A DNA stretch of 64,000 nt from Labilibacter sediminis. Its GTDB lineage: Bacteria > Bacteroidota > Bacteroidia > Bacteroidales > Marinilabiliaceae. The notes under the pieces are model-generated. The model ran no database searches. It was not told where the DNA came from and saw only the letters and a list, made by a program, of their open reading frames with translations. The position numbers were made by a program, and so were the translations under genes. The first letter of the stretch is position 1. Each line of letters starts with the position of its first letter. The stretch is from assembly GCF_005877885.1 (NCBI RefSeq), contig NZ_VCHY01000005.1:248001-312000 (forward strand). The letters run 5' to 3'. Shown here in pieces: positions 15,101-21,172 of this stretch.

Positions 15101-18100
15101 AGGCTGCCAATTAAGTCCGCCATCAACAGAGTAAACATAATTACCACTACCTCCTACGCCTGTAAGTTCAACTACACCATTATTACCCGAATTACAAGAA
15201 ACATTCGTCACTACAGGATCGTTAAATGACAACTGAACAGGCTGAGTCACAGTAACAACTATAGTAGCCACATCACATGAACTTGCTATGGCTACTGGAT
15301 CAGCATCTCTTACCCATACCGTATAATCTCCTGCAAGTAAACCACTTATCGTATATTGATTAGTACCATTACTTTTCCAATCAGCAGGAGCAGCTATGGC
15401 CGGATTAACTTCAGAAAATTCATAAGTGCCATTTCCACCTGAAGCCTCTACAGTGAAATTACCATCGGCTCTGTTGTAACAGGTTGCCGCATTATTTGCA
15501 AACTGAGTCAAACTTACTCCTGCAAGTGGCTCAGCAATGGTAACATCAGTTGCTATGGTAAATGTACAACGCGGATTATTTTTATCACGAACAATGATTG
15601 TGTAATCACCTGCTCCTAAGTTGATAAACTTATATTCTTCGGTATTTACCTGATTACTATTTAAGTAATTTGAACCTCCGTCAATACTAAACTGGTATTC
15701 ACCAGAACCTCCATTGGCCTGAACCACAAATTCACCTTCGGTTCCATCCTTACAAATATTATCTACATGGTTTGCTACAGGATCAAGCTCAACTAATTCA
15801 AGTGCCGCATTTTCAGTTATGGTCACATCAAAAGTTGTTGAACATCCTTCGGCATCTTCAACCAAAACTGAGTATGTTCCAACAGACAGCAAGTTGGCGG
15901 TTAACTTATCGCTACTTAACTGAGCTGCGGCAACACTAGCCGGCCAGGTAATATCATAACCACTTGGGTAGGATGCTAAATCAGTAAATGGTGTTCCTCC
16001 GGAAATCTGAATCGTTGCACTACCTTCACAATCAGTACCCGTAGTACACGGGGTACAGCCAACATTTATGTTATTGGTTTCTGAAACAGTAATTGCGCTT
16101 GGTTCTGCTGCAATAGTTACAGTTAACACATCAATGGCCTCACAAGCTGCTGCTGATAAATCACGTACAGAAAAATCATGATCTCCAGGAGCTAAACCAG
16201 CAAAAGTTGGAGAGGCCTGCCATGTAGGTGTTGCATCACTTCCATTTTTTGAAAACTCATAAGCTCCACTTCCTCCGGATGCTTTTAATGTTACTGATCC
16301 ATTATCTGCACCATTACAGGTAATCTCATCTCTTGAATCTTCTTCGAGTACCAGTTCGTATTCTTCCACCAAGACGCTTCCACTCATCATGGCATCACAA
16401 CCACCAAGTTTAGCCTTAACTGTATAAATTCCTTCAGTAGTAAATAATATATCCAAACCTGCAGATTCAAAATTAAATGCTCCACCTGTACTAACTTGGG
16501 TAACAGGAGTAGATAGACTTGCTCCTCCAAATAACAGCTCATAGGTCACTCCTGAATTTGAACCACTTAAACCAATAGTAACTCCTTGCGGTGCATCATC
16601 GAAACAATAAGCTCCTCCGCCAACTACAGAATAAGTATCAGTTGGTGTACCCACTATTTCAACTTTTTTAACCGCTGTATTTACACAACCATTGGCATTC
16701 ACAAATTCATAGGTAATGGTATGTATACCCAGAGGTAAATCTCCCGGTGTTAAAATAGCCACACCATCATCAGCAACCACAGCATTACCTAAATCGTCTG
16801 TTCCTGAATTTGAAAGACCCGGAGTTATTTCAATAAAATTACCAGCTCCTCCTGCAAACATGTCACCACGTAAAGTAATAGGATCAGAGGACTGACAGAT
16901 TTTATCGTCATCAGAAAATCCGGAAAAGGTTACCGGGTTATCAGCATATACTTCAACAGTCTCAACTATTGTTTTTTTACAACCATCCGCTGTTTTTGTA
17001 AATTCTAAAGTAATTTCATAAATCCCAGAACCTACACTTGGATCAATTGTTGCTGTATTATTGTTATTATCTTTTAAAAATCCTGATGCGTTTCCATTTT
17101 TGGTGGCTTTAAATACAGCTGTTCCTCCTGCTGCATCAGCACCACTTACAGTAATCACCGAAGTTCCACTATTGGTACAGTATATATTTGTTCCACTTAA
17201 CCCACTAATAGCAACCTGTACAGGAACAACAAAAACATCAAATTCTTCAACAGGACTTGGACAACTTACACCATTAATAGTATGGATTACAGTATGTGTA
17301 ATGGTATTAGCTGTAGGATGTAGCTTTACTGATGCATCCTGAGGATTAAAGAAACCTCCTGCTATACCGTTACCACTTACCCCATTACCAGTAAAAACAG
17401 AAGACACAGTTCCTGATGCAGTTGCCAAATCTGCATGACCATCTAAATCTACTAATGCATCGTTTTCGCAATAATTGGCTTGAGCCGTAGCGTATGCATC
17501 ACCTTCAATAGTAAATATGGCATTAAGTTCTTCAATAATCTGAATATTACTTGTTACTGTGTTTTGACATCCGGTACCATCTGTATACTTATATATTACA
17601 GTATAGACTCCATCTCCATAAGCTCCATATAAAGTGGATGGAATAAAATCATATGATCCATTGGCTTGGTTAAGCGCAACATTTACATTTCCCGGGGCAA
17701 TAATATCAAAAGTGGTTCCATCATTCGGCACCGGCGCATTACCGTCTATTGACCCTAGTAGGTTATATGGACCAGCATCTGAAGAGCAATATGCATTTCC
17801 TAGCCCTGGTACACTAATTGGTGTACCTATCTGGATCGAATTAGAAGTTGAACCTGAACATCCATTAACATCGGAATAATTTAAGGTGATTGTATGATTT
17901 CCGGCTCCGGCTACAGAAGGATCAAAATCAAACGTACCATCACCATTATCACTTAAACTACCCGCTGGACCTGTAAATGAAATGGTTGTCCCGGCAGCTG
18001 GAACTAACTGTACACCTGAATTAAATGGTGTTAAGGTGACTGGTGCGGCAGATTCACATAATAATGCTGGAAGACCCGTAAAACTTAAATTCGCATTCAG

Positions 18101-21028
18101 GTCGTCCAGGACAGTCGTTGTGAAACTAGCAGTTGCATCACACCCTTCATTATTTGTATAAACGTAAGTAAAAATATAGTTCCCAGATCCTTGAACAGCT
18201 ACAGCTGCTCCTACATTAAAATCAGCAGTTCCATCATTATTATCTGTGAAATAAAGTGCATTGGAAGGATTACTAGAGAAAATACCTGGGATTCCTCCTC
18301 CACTACCATCCGGATTACCATTCATAGTAACCGTACCTGCATTTGTACAATATTGATTATTTAATCCTGTTAAGGTTACATTTGGAATGGCATTGACAGT
18401 AAATACTCTGGTTTGAAAATTCTCGCAACCATTTGCATCCTGATATATGTAGGTTACATCATGATCTCCTTGTACATATAAAGATGGATTAAAGGTACTA
18501 GTGGCCAACTCAACCCCATCCACATAAAACTTACCACCCAAAGGGTTACCAGTAAGATTTACTGAAGCATCATCCATACAGAAAATATACTTGCTCCCAT
18601 CTGAATCGAATGTCACCAGAGGTAAACTATTAACAGTAATATTCTTGATTTGGGTTCCAATACATCCTTTATCAGATTCTACTTCTACTGAATACGAGTG
18701 TACCGGCTGGGTAATTGGCGTTGCGGATATTGTCTGTTTTCCGTCATCTACCGCTCCTGTGCTCCAGGTATATCTATTTATTACAGTACCTCCAGGTGTA
18801 ATATTTGCAGTTATATTTATAGCACCACCATTTATACATACATCATCAGGACCTGCTAAAGTTATATTTGGAGTTGGGTTAACTGTAATGGTAACAGAAC
18901 CGGCGTTAGTTGTTGTATTGACACATCCGTTACGGTCTTCAATAGATTTAATTGTAAATGTCTTTGTAGTTGCTACATTAGGTGTAGTCCATGTATCCGT
19001 TGATGTATTCGCTGTAAAATTATAATCATTTGAACCATCATTAATGACTAAATCCCATGGTCCCTGGTTGGTTGGCGTGATATCAATTGTTACGCCAAAT
19101 ACAGTTCCTGTACCTTCACATTTCTCAAATGCCTGACCGGCAACTATCGTTCCAACTGGAGGAGTTACAAAACTAACAACCATTGATCCCATGGTTGTTT
19201 GACAACCTGTAATCGTACTTGTTCCTATAACATGATATGTTTCTGCATTGTTAACCGAAATGCCTAAATCAAATACACCAACTGCTCCTGTACCAGGAAC
19301 TACTCCTCCGATAGGATTATTGCCACTATCATACACCTGGTAATTGACATTTGCATCACTCCCGGACAACCAAAGACCAACAGAGTTTCCTGTACAGGAA
19401 ATAACAGAATTATTCCCGGATGCATCCTGCAACACGTAAGAATTTGGTGCAATTAAAACATTAAATGTTTGAGATGCGCTTCCTGTCCATGTGCATCCTG
19501 TTGCACTTTGCACAGAAACTAAATCAAAAGTAGTTGTTGCTACAATTGGAGGTAAGCTAATAATAGCTCCATTAACAGGTAAGTTTGCAATATAACCATT
19601 GCTAAATGTTAATGAATATGGGGCTGTACCTCCTGTGACCGTAATGGCTACTTGCGGGGTTCCACTTCCACAGAAAGGAGTAGCATTATTAGCCTTAATC
19701 ATTGAAACCGCATCAATCCTTGTTGAAACCACCGAAATTGGTAAGGACGTGCTTTTACATTCAACATTGTTGGCATCTTTATATACTACATAGTAATCTC
19801 CAAAGGCATTAAAATTAGGATCATCAACAGCTCCATCTGCATCAGCATCAGTTACATCATTTTGCAGAAAATAAGTAGAATTATTTCCGGTTACCAAGGT
19901 TCCGTTTTGGTACCAGTCATAATCGGCTACAGCAGGAACTGTCCCCCCTGTTAATGTTGTATTTAAAGGAACATTTACGGCTCCTTCACAAATTTCAAAG
20001 GTACCTGAATTCAAAGGATTATCGACAATAGCTACTTCTGGCAGACTAATACTACTAACAGTAACTGCAGGTGTCGTAAAAGGACCACAATTATTTGACT
20101 TTTCATTAACAATTACAGTATATGCCCCTGAACCAGTAGCAAAACCAGGGGCAGGATCAACCAAAGTATATGTTGCACTTGTAGCTCCGGCAATATTAAC
20201 TCCGTTCAATTGCCATTGATAATCAAAATTATTGGGATCATAAGGTAAAACTTCCAGTACATGGCTTCCATCAAAAACAGTTGGATCACATGCTGATTTT
20301 CCTCCTTGTATTTGAACCACTACACTTGATATTTCCGCCAATTGAATAGTATTGGTTGTAATATCTAAACAGGTTCCATTACTTACCAAGGCATGAAAAA
20401 CATCAAGATCCTGATAACCAATAGAAGCCGCATTAAGATTTACTGATTCCGTCGGGTTTCCGGCTGGACTTATTTCGCCAGTTGTACCGTCTGCATGATA
20501 AATCATGTATTCTACACCTATAATACTTGCTCCGGGATTTATTGGGGCAGGAACAACTGTAAAGTCATACTTCCCAGGTGTTGTGCAAAACAAAACATTA
20601 GCTGTATTACCGTCTTCATTATGCAACTCATATTCCGGTGAAATAGCGTTAGTTACCTCAACGGTAATATCATACGTTTGACCAATTCCATGATACCAGG
20701 TTAACGTAAATGTTGTACCGGGAGCAATCAAATCAAAACCACTAAAAATAGCATTAGGATCATTAATATTGGATGCAACTAGAGGCGCGGGAATATTTGA
20801 CCAATATCCTTTTTGAAGATGTCCAGGAGGGGCACTGTTCGCACCCATAAAGGTTGGATCCTTAAGCTGATTAGCTAACCTAATTACTCCATCCCTACAA
20901 ACTTCCACATTGGATTGAGCTATACTAAGATTTGAAACCCCAAGAAATAAAAATATAAAAAAACATAAACGCATGAACATGCGCTTAAACGAAATAACGT
21001 TTAGTGTGTGTGTGTATAGTTTGATCAT
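128..21028 (-). CDS. giant T9SS-secreted repeat adhesin (SprB-like repeats, PKD domains, type B sorting domain)
   Basis: A single open frame of 6,966 residues. An N-terminal signal peptide is visible (hydrophobic stretch about residues 20-34, likely cleaved after the SIAQ motif). The preceding 16 residues are not signal-like, so translation may start at Met17 (20980) or Met19 rather than at 21028. Order of parts: Ig/PKD-like beta modules (about 40-1560); about 35 SprB-type repeats (1560-4640) with the pattern V-x-C-N-G-x-x-D-G-x-I; a few Ig-like modules (4640-5110); 19 repeats of about 84 residues (5110-6700); two PKD domains with WDFGDG and WEFGDG motifs; and a C-terminal domain starting near FPNAFTPRSDG that matches type B T9SS sorting domains and ends in LLVR. 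In Flavobacterium, SprB is a mobile surface adhesin for gliding. Export across the outer membrane and surface anchoring are inferred. A PorP/SprF-like partner often lies downstream of such genes, but that side is cut off here. Confidence 0.93.
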   Translation of the reverse strand: MIKLYTHTLNVISFKRMFMRLCFFIFLFLGVSNLSIAQSNVEVCRDGVIRLANQLKDPTFMGANSAPPGHLQKGYWSNIPAPLVASNINDPNAIFSGFDLIAPGTTFTLTWYHGIGQTYDITVEVTNAISPEYELHNEDGNTANVLFCTTPGKYDFTVVPAPINPGASIIGVEYMIYHADGTTGEISPAGNPTESVNLNAASIGYQDLDVFHALVSNGTCLDITTNTIQLAEISSVVVQIQGGKSACDPTVFDGSHVLEVLPYDPNNFDYQWQLNGVNIAGATSATYTLVDPAPGFATGSGAYTVIVNEKSNNCGPFTTPAVTVSSISLPEVAIVDNPLNSGTFEICEGAVNVPLNTTLTGGTVPAVADYDWYQNGTLVTGNNSTYFLQNDVTDADADGAVDDPNFNAFGDYYVVYKDANNVECKSTSLPISVVSTRIDAVSMIKANNATPFCGSGTPQVAITVTGGTAPYSLTFSNGYIANLPVNGAIISLPPIVATTTFDLVSVQSATGCTWTGSASQTFNVLIAPNSYVLQDASGNNSVISCTGNSVGLWLSGSDANVNYQVYDSGNNPIGGVVPGTGAVGVFDLGISVNNAETYHVIGTSTITGCQTTMGSMVVSFVTPPVGTIVAGQAFEKCEGTGTVFGVTIDITPTNQGPWDLVINDGSNDYNFTANTSTDTWTTPNVATTKTFTIKSIEDRNGCVNTTTNAGSVTITVNPTPNITLAGPDDVCINGGAINITANITPGGTVINRYTWSTGAVDDGKQTISATPITQPVHSYSVEVESDKGCIGTQIKNITVNSLPLVTFDSDGSKYIFCMDDASVNLTGNPLGGKFYVDGVELATSTFNPSLYVQGDHDVTYIYQDANGCENFQTRVFTVNAIPNVTLTGLNNQYCTNAGTVTMNGNPDGSGGGIPGIFSSNPSNALYFTDNNDGTADFNVGAAVAVQGSGNYIFTYVYTNNEGCDATASFTTTVLDDLNANLSFTGLPALLCESAAPVTLTPFNSGVQLVPAAGTTISFTGPAGSLSDNGDGTFDFDPSVAGAGNHTITLNYSDVNGCSGSTSNSIQIGTPISVPGLGNAYCSSDAGPYNLLGSIDGNAPVPNDGTTFDIIAPGNVNVALNQANGSYDFIPSTLYGAYGDGVYTVIYKYTDGTGCQNTVTSNIQIIEELNAIFTIEGDAYATAQANYCENDALVDLDGHADLATASGTVSSVFTGNGVSGNGIAGGFFNPQDASVKLHPTANTITHTVIHTINGVSCPSPVEEFDVFVVPVQVAISGLSGTNIYCTNSGTSVITVSGADAAGGTAVFKATKNGNASGFLKDNNNNTATIDPSVGSGIYEITLEFTKTADGCKKTIVETVEVYADNPVTFSGFSDDDKICQSSDPITLRGDMFAGGAGNFIEITPGLSNSGTDDLGNAVVADDGVAILTPGDLPLGIHTITYEFVNANGCVNTAVKKVEIVGTPTDTYSVVGGGAYCFDDAPQGVTIGLSGSNSGVTYELLFGGASLSTPVTQVSTGGAFNFESAGLDILFTTEGIYTVKAKLGGCDAMMSGSVLVEEYELVLEEDSRDEITCNGADNGSVTLKASGGSGAYEFSKNGSDATPTWQASPTFAGLAPGDHDFSVRDLSAAACEAIDVLTVTIAAEPSAITVSETNNINVGCTPCTTGTDCEGSATIQISGGTPFTDLASYPSGYDITWPASVAAAQLSSDKLTANLLSVGTYSVLVEDAEGCSTTFDVTITENAALELVELDPVANHVDNICKDGTEGEFVVQANGGSGEYQFSIDGGSNYLNSNQVNTEEYKFINLGAGDYTIIVRDKNNPRCTFTIATDVTIAEPLAGVSLTQFANNAATCYNRADGNFTVEASGGNGTYEFSEVNPAIAAPADWKSNGTNQYTISGLLAGDYTVWVRDADPVAIASSCDVATIVVTVTQPVQLSFNDPVVTNVSCNSGNNGVVELTGVGGSGNYVYSVDGGLNWQPSNIFDGLDVVSGPYSFSIAEATDATCNNIDVRTVTITEPADFIVSEVVASHKDVSCNGGGDAEFEVTTAGGVGPFEYRLHGGTAYITAWDANNKFAGYPVGTYEVSVRDLGTVDPDFCEKDRVLSIVITQPAAGLSLTAESVSDVTCNGGNDGSISITVAGGTTPYNYQWKDVATNTNVADLDGGKTNNPTNLSAGDYEVTVTDDNNCSFSKVYTVNEAAALNLVTDNIVDVTCNGESSGVITLIASGGSGTYSFNVDGSGWTVNQAATTFKASDLAAGDHSIWVSDPLSSATCEYRLHPLVTVNQEDVLELQVTDFTNVSCFEEEDGSIEVTAKGGSGNYDYYIDDEGWVAGTGAVKTFSLKGAATYTLQVRDQNDVSCATTITHELTQPGDFTTTASATHVKCFGESTGSLTFETLGGVGPFEYRIDGVNWKSSPITGLSAGSYSVDVRDLGTATNCTKINQVSVVEATIEQPTAGISIGTEWITDVVCYGESNGTIDLQGNVSGGTVAGDHDYTWFKKTPDPNDADLIQGQGNGLDNIIGLSEGTYYVVVVDDEGCSIPSADYEVQQPNDWNVDFTPVNLTKYNGADGIINVHTHTGSNTGHTIKWFEVDNGAETALSPLYDDVWLVNTFEAGTYRFKIKDDKNCEYVSSDITLTQPEEFVVSDPNILKKDVTCYGYSNGEITIEVISGSDNYTFDVVGVLENGDPNFTDNETNVAEKTIIWKNLKAGQYTINVTDNTLNETKTFVVDITQLNELVINPLSAISPTCHDGTDGSIQVEITGHAIDAENSTITWTRSNPLGWSVSGPVDDGTTDLRSQTGLKGGTYTVNVVSEKGCTVTSDPIELINPTAITATETITPVSINGGTDGRIYIDNINSVNAVTSIEWYKLDGAGTFVATGVTGVDNPNISWGTYRYIITDDKGCTFTSDNLLVSEPGQPLDVEVTKTPITCYGDATGIITVDIQTGVAPFSVTLTGVHDDGTAFAGDSSTDSYTDFTDLKAGVYQVVVVDDEGQTFTENNIIITENDETIVSITPTQIPCNGGVGQLAVSLSGYTDGSESWQILDPNLGEVYNGAIAGNDTKTIFLQGEYNVTVYNQDGCPVSEKLTITEPEPFVIEYSTDSVSIYDFNDGTIDVHTYSGSNGAPYTISWVDNGVPSTSTDFLRTDLVAGTYDFTIKDANGCDTTITGIKIGQPHPLNATVKAYPAVCFGDENGRIEINFANPHNGGLRYRVTGKAGTYDSGDIYTKANSNTISGLGAGIYIVNAYDTLGTHFLKDNIEITEQEVEVSLVATPQDITCYGEQDGSISIALAGRVAEATDMVTWSGSNLSFEKNDIISYDKMEDIATAEDFVISLKTAAGCVDTVRVSVNEPEEIVIQVTQIDLVTCSNGNDGAIYTTVTGRPGGFTYNWYKHDGSTYQPHDLNGSASLVGQQSGTYKLNVISLSDGCTAELQDIKIGEGGSIEITTSIEDVKTCAGDNTGKITVKVAGGNPGYIVNCSGQEQQTGDGAKDFEFDNLVAGSYVIEVTDSRGINCATSTTVTVEEPTAFDVNMIGHDIDCDPTSATSGTLSFSISGGVEIGTEHKYQIKLPLAGFAKPVTINAGATHTENLSDLTAGAYNLIVENLDENGNIACIIEYPFTLEHIVIDADAVVPTTCKGINDGQITGVSVEGTSDNYTYAWTSPDGGVGLVDGTLDQSGLSPGTYVLTVTDIDRGNCEVSKTFVVGIDSDNLFTISSSIADVSCNGEDNGSITLMVDGNIPDPTFAWSGPNGFISTEQSPDSLNSGNYVLHFETVINGKTCGLDTAFTVSQPNPITYTAGFEYTSCDPYERTLVLNDVKGGVGTYNYLWDGPTFDPAVPADPTSVKIYEGGVYTITVQDDNNCEVSRSLTVPLELSVDTTINHISCNGAEDGSIIIDKIIGGSGIYDFTWTTTSGHVFADNKQLNQEKLRAGVYTLRIKDQIENDGAACYREYTWTVKQPEVVVVNPTVTNVSCFGLSDGSIVLNETLGGTAPYTYNWSPVIGDNEADSKNQDELRADIYTVTVTDANGCKEVTNIEVEEPAEIVLSTVVTETICDGTGGAIDLTVAGGSGAGFTYEWSSALGTGLSPTDEDQTGLGGGTYTVVVKDKQPGSTCTATISETLTHAISIINENITPVTCSGNDDGSISYDVIGGDGDYTYTWNTISGDASRIEADVRDQSGLSEGEYEVTITDGRTDATGENCSMTKTFTVVASTGLSVNVSVSNAKLCFGEPGGKLKASVTGGSGTYKYYWNGVEGVDSIYNQTQGIYGLRVEDVVLGCTFEQSYEIKGPAAPISIDQVDLTHVLCFGEATGEIAITVSGGTIASGSNYVYTWKEGTSTALGSNPTKLLAGTYSVTVTDDNGCSVDTTVIVTEPDTHVVLSNPVIVNATTVGGTNGQITVDVNGGVAPYSYQWYNGADNPIGPDDREITGIGADTYRVIVTDANGCTFELTGLTVTDPDTSLGFNRTVNHIAPCNGDDNGMIEITSIYGGVAFGGVNYRIQITGPGVNVDEYNTTYKLEDLTEGDYVVVITDEGGETSTETITIENPTPLTLVTAKVSDVQCYGTNTGEIEVTVYGGKPDASGNYFVTLESVERGLVDTKDDAKAGTKFFFENIPAGNYTVTVYDHAEDYDNRITEGCSTSEFTLITEPSALVDLTSVGGVSEICNGDSYDLSLTTSNWDFGTQGSLKVTVYDDFEYTEHTVDQSPYVFTETPASGRTYQITKVYLPGNATCLQGESTGNQVLLTVHDLPTANITGPTEVCEDGSVQLNVKFTGMPPFSFTWQDANNSTSNTLSGINGFDTTFIDSPAAAALYQVIDVSDANSCNNSGNGEVEVKINNKPDVALTGSADICAGDDTNLSIKFKDGVSPFTITYDANGKEGTLAVSPNGPGNTYIWNVAPDSVTTVYTITSVVDANGCSMDIPVPIQAFVTVKPLPGLLSVINSTKDDGGICQGTTGIDYTVEGIDNATEYLWSVDAGMNIITGDGTTGVVVDFDRDFTGGYIRVYAKNECGVSPTIERWVNAIPLPSAISAPTGDQNLCEGETGIIYRVNPVDNASSYEWSVPAGLLIQGDDTGTSIVVDLDPNVPSTVGEIYVRPVNSCSNDEPWSDPLEVTVTPLPVAYAGPDDRVCVTTYTLNADPLNANEEGEWTIIKGAGQYTNRPVDQIRRNASIYNLSQGENTFVWTVTNTITGCYTSDTVTIHNDMLTVNASVESSPVCDGQATLMGTPVATLDNADEGYWTIISGGGNIAESEKDKTTISGLNVGENILRWTIRKNACESYAEVTVLNNQATEARIYNAVGDEIVLEDLPCQTNSTSIQGSMPEAFEKGYWRVESGSVTIDNVDSPNINITNIAKGDHVLSWNILNGACLSQKLVTIRNNALDVFAGIDKYTCDGTVQLNGTDYDTSDVIGEWSIKDNVGVGVFDDANNPNTTVTGLSQLNGGRNVFIWTLMRNGCVSADSVVITNSQTSQAEIAGGRSTMEICRYDTILHAVAPVYGIGVWSVVGGQGKFEDPADPNTRVSNIAHGENIYRWTVTNNTCSSSVDFTVTNLHVDAYAGADTAVCGKVAELRATPAPQGANGLWSVVEGDGGGIFNPSSTNPTASITSLGYGKNVLAWTVEQNGCSSSDTVVIYNNKPYEVNAAPYTYTDAPEVTLRADIPTVGYGVWTLLEGRGDIANPNSATTEVTNLLPNFNYFRWTVSNAGCVEYVDIAVQSGVLADADAGLDQLNLCEDFTSLQANEPEGTYGEWTTKTGSATFENSNSAKTEITNISPGRNVFIWTLRFAGGSANSKQDTVVIINNKPSTAIAGIDRVECGETTTLNAREPEYGVPTWSILSGGGVFADINNPKTPVSGLAKGENIFKYEVENNGCFSFDTISVFNHEPSDAYAGEDLVVCADSAELNPEIPKHGVGNWRVLKGSGKGRDASGNETDEIGMGYVYDLAPGENILVWEVLVPGADPKCIKSDSLVIQNNAPSISFAGHNRSICMDSVNLSGSIPLYGEGTWTLISGSGEIEDPLNSNTLVRGLGKGKNRFRWTIDNNGCTSITDVEISNNLIEAFGGYDQVLCTDTAVLEGNNPAPGVGTWGILGGSGSANFDDNESPYTNVRELDKGENILTWTINYQGCQSVSQVKITNNEPSVAFAGDNKATCDNSIMLGASKPEVGNGLWTIRTGGGKFVDDQNEASRVDSLKFGDNVFRWTVENEGCVSYDDVQISFNTIEAQVAGTQEICSDRTFLEANSPLPGTGTWSVIGGASQAKFVNSHDPVSEVYDLAKGTNRLRWTINNKGCITYKEVEVINHSPSTAYAGNTQELCVDNTILDATPVDIGTGQWEVLTGAAVIPTGEELKPKASITGLSKGENVFRWTVTSDNGLCTSVDNVVVINNEPSEPYAGADEEYCSPTVVLKAAAPDFGTGNWSIIEGGGNFNDQSLPNATISNLNEGVNTLRWTITQGQCTKTSDIVITNNTPTTANAGPDIEDCKNYAFLDANEATQGEGYWTLISGNATFEDENDAKTKVEGLTFGRNILMWNITKGSCISSDSITVFNQIPSQADAGTNKETCEDYLTLNANNPTWGDGKWTVISGNGEFDNDTIATTIVRNLGLGENRFKWTVAYGECTTEDVVEVISNKADPYAGEDDISYESSYELKASNPGDLGAKWTVIAGNGSFRDETFFNTVVDDLNEGINTFRWQMDVNGCITYDDVSIEYRVVPDAGFIADTTQGCYPLRIQFTNYSTGGSEYSWDFGDGQSSTARNPVHTFADPGEYVVTLTAPGPDNVDGVYQKTITVHDHPIADFSYGPDVVYVPGDELRCSSMSTDAVKYLWEFGDGATSTAVNPVHEYSEEGVYYITLTVESEHGCFDDKTSDNSVEAILQGFVKFPNAFTPRSDGLVESTIGGGETNTVFRPVYKDVDEYQLQIFNRWGQLIYESKDIEEGWNGFFNGQLSPQAVYVWKAKGRFVSGKEFNEAGSVLLVR
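922..5693 (-). repeat. 19 tandem ~84-residue repeats in the adhesin C-terminal third
   Basis: Counting by eye gives 19 consecutive modules, each about 80-90 residues (about 251 bp). The pattern is: A-G-x-D, a Cys, L-x-A-x-x-P, G-x-G-x-W-x-(V/I)-x-x-G-x-G, a variable loop ending N-x-x-T-x-V, L-x-x-G-x-N-x-(F/L)-x-W-x-(V/I), a second Cys, and I-x-N-N. The two Cys of each module could form a disulfide. Copies are clearly related but strongly diverged in sequence, so this is an old array, not a recent expansion. The fold is not recognised with certainty; an Ig/PKD-like beta sandwich is an inference. Confidence 0.8.
7110..16345 (-). repeat. array of about 35 SprB-like repeats in the adhesin middle
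   Basis: About 35 modules of 80-95 residues follow the SprB repeat pattern: C-x-G-x-x-D-G-x-I near the start, G-G-x-x-x-Y-x-(Y/F)-x-W in the middle, L-x-x-G-x-Y-x-(V/L)-x-(V/I)-x-D, and a second Cys of the form D-x-x-G-C. The best copies are near 16320 (CNGADNG), 14660 (CNGGNDG) and 9385 (CNGAEDG). A minority lack the first Cys. The repeat family is known from gliding adhesins; a rod-like or stalk-forming role here is inferred. Confidence 0.8.
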
Positions 21029-21084
21029 ACTATATATAGTTTAAGTCCCCATTAGGCTTTTAGACCTACTTTTGTCAAAGCCTA
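21028..21084 (-). promoter_or_regulatory. leader of the adhesin gene with two inverted repeats
   Basis: Directly before the adhesin start are a 12-bp perfect palindrome ACTATATATAGT (21028-21039, touching the first ATG) and a 9-bp perfect inverted repeat, TTAGGCTTT (21051-21059) with AAAGCCTAA (21076-21084), loop 16. The left arm, read on the minus strand, contains TAGGCTTTG, one base longer than the TAnnTTTG -7 box of Bacteroidota. This could be a promoter with an operator, or a leader hairpin. No ribosome binding site stands out, as is usual in this phylum. Confidence 0.4.
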
Positions 21085-21172
21085 ACTTTTCTACGTCATA
21101 ACAATTAAAATGTTTGTCAAAACAGCAATAAAATTCAGCTAAAAAACTTTCATTCTTTATACCCACTGGAAA

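Noticed and set aside
18591-19025. Open frames of 60-144 codons on the plus strand inside the adhesin gene (also 3477-3869, 12498-12749, 17061-17342)
   Set aside because: They are low-complexity translations of the opposite strand of a repeat-rich coding sequence, with no family motif, no promoter and no conserved start.
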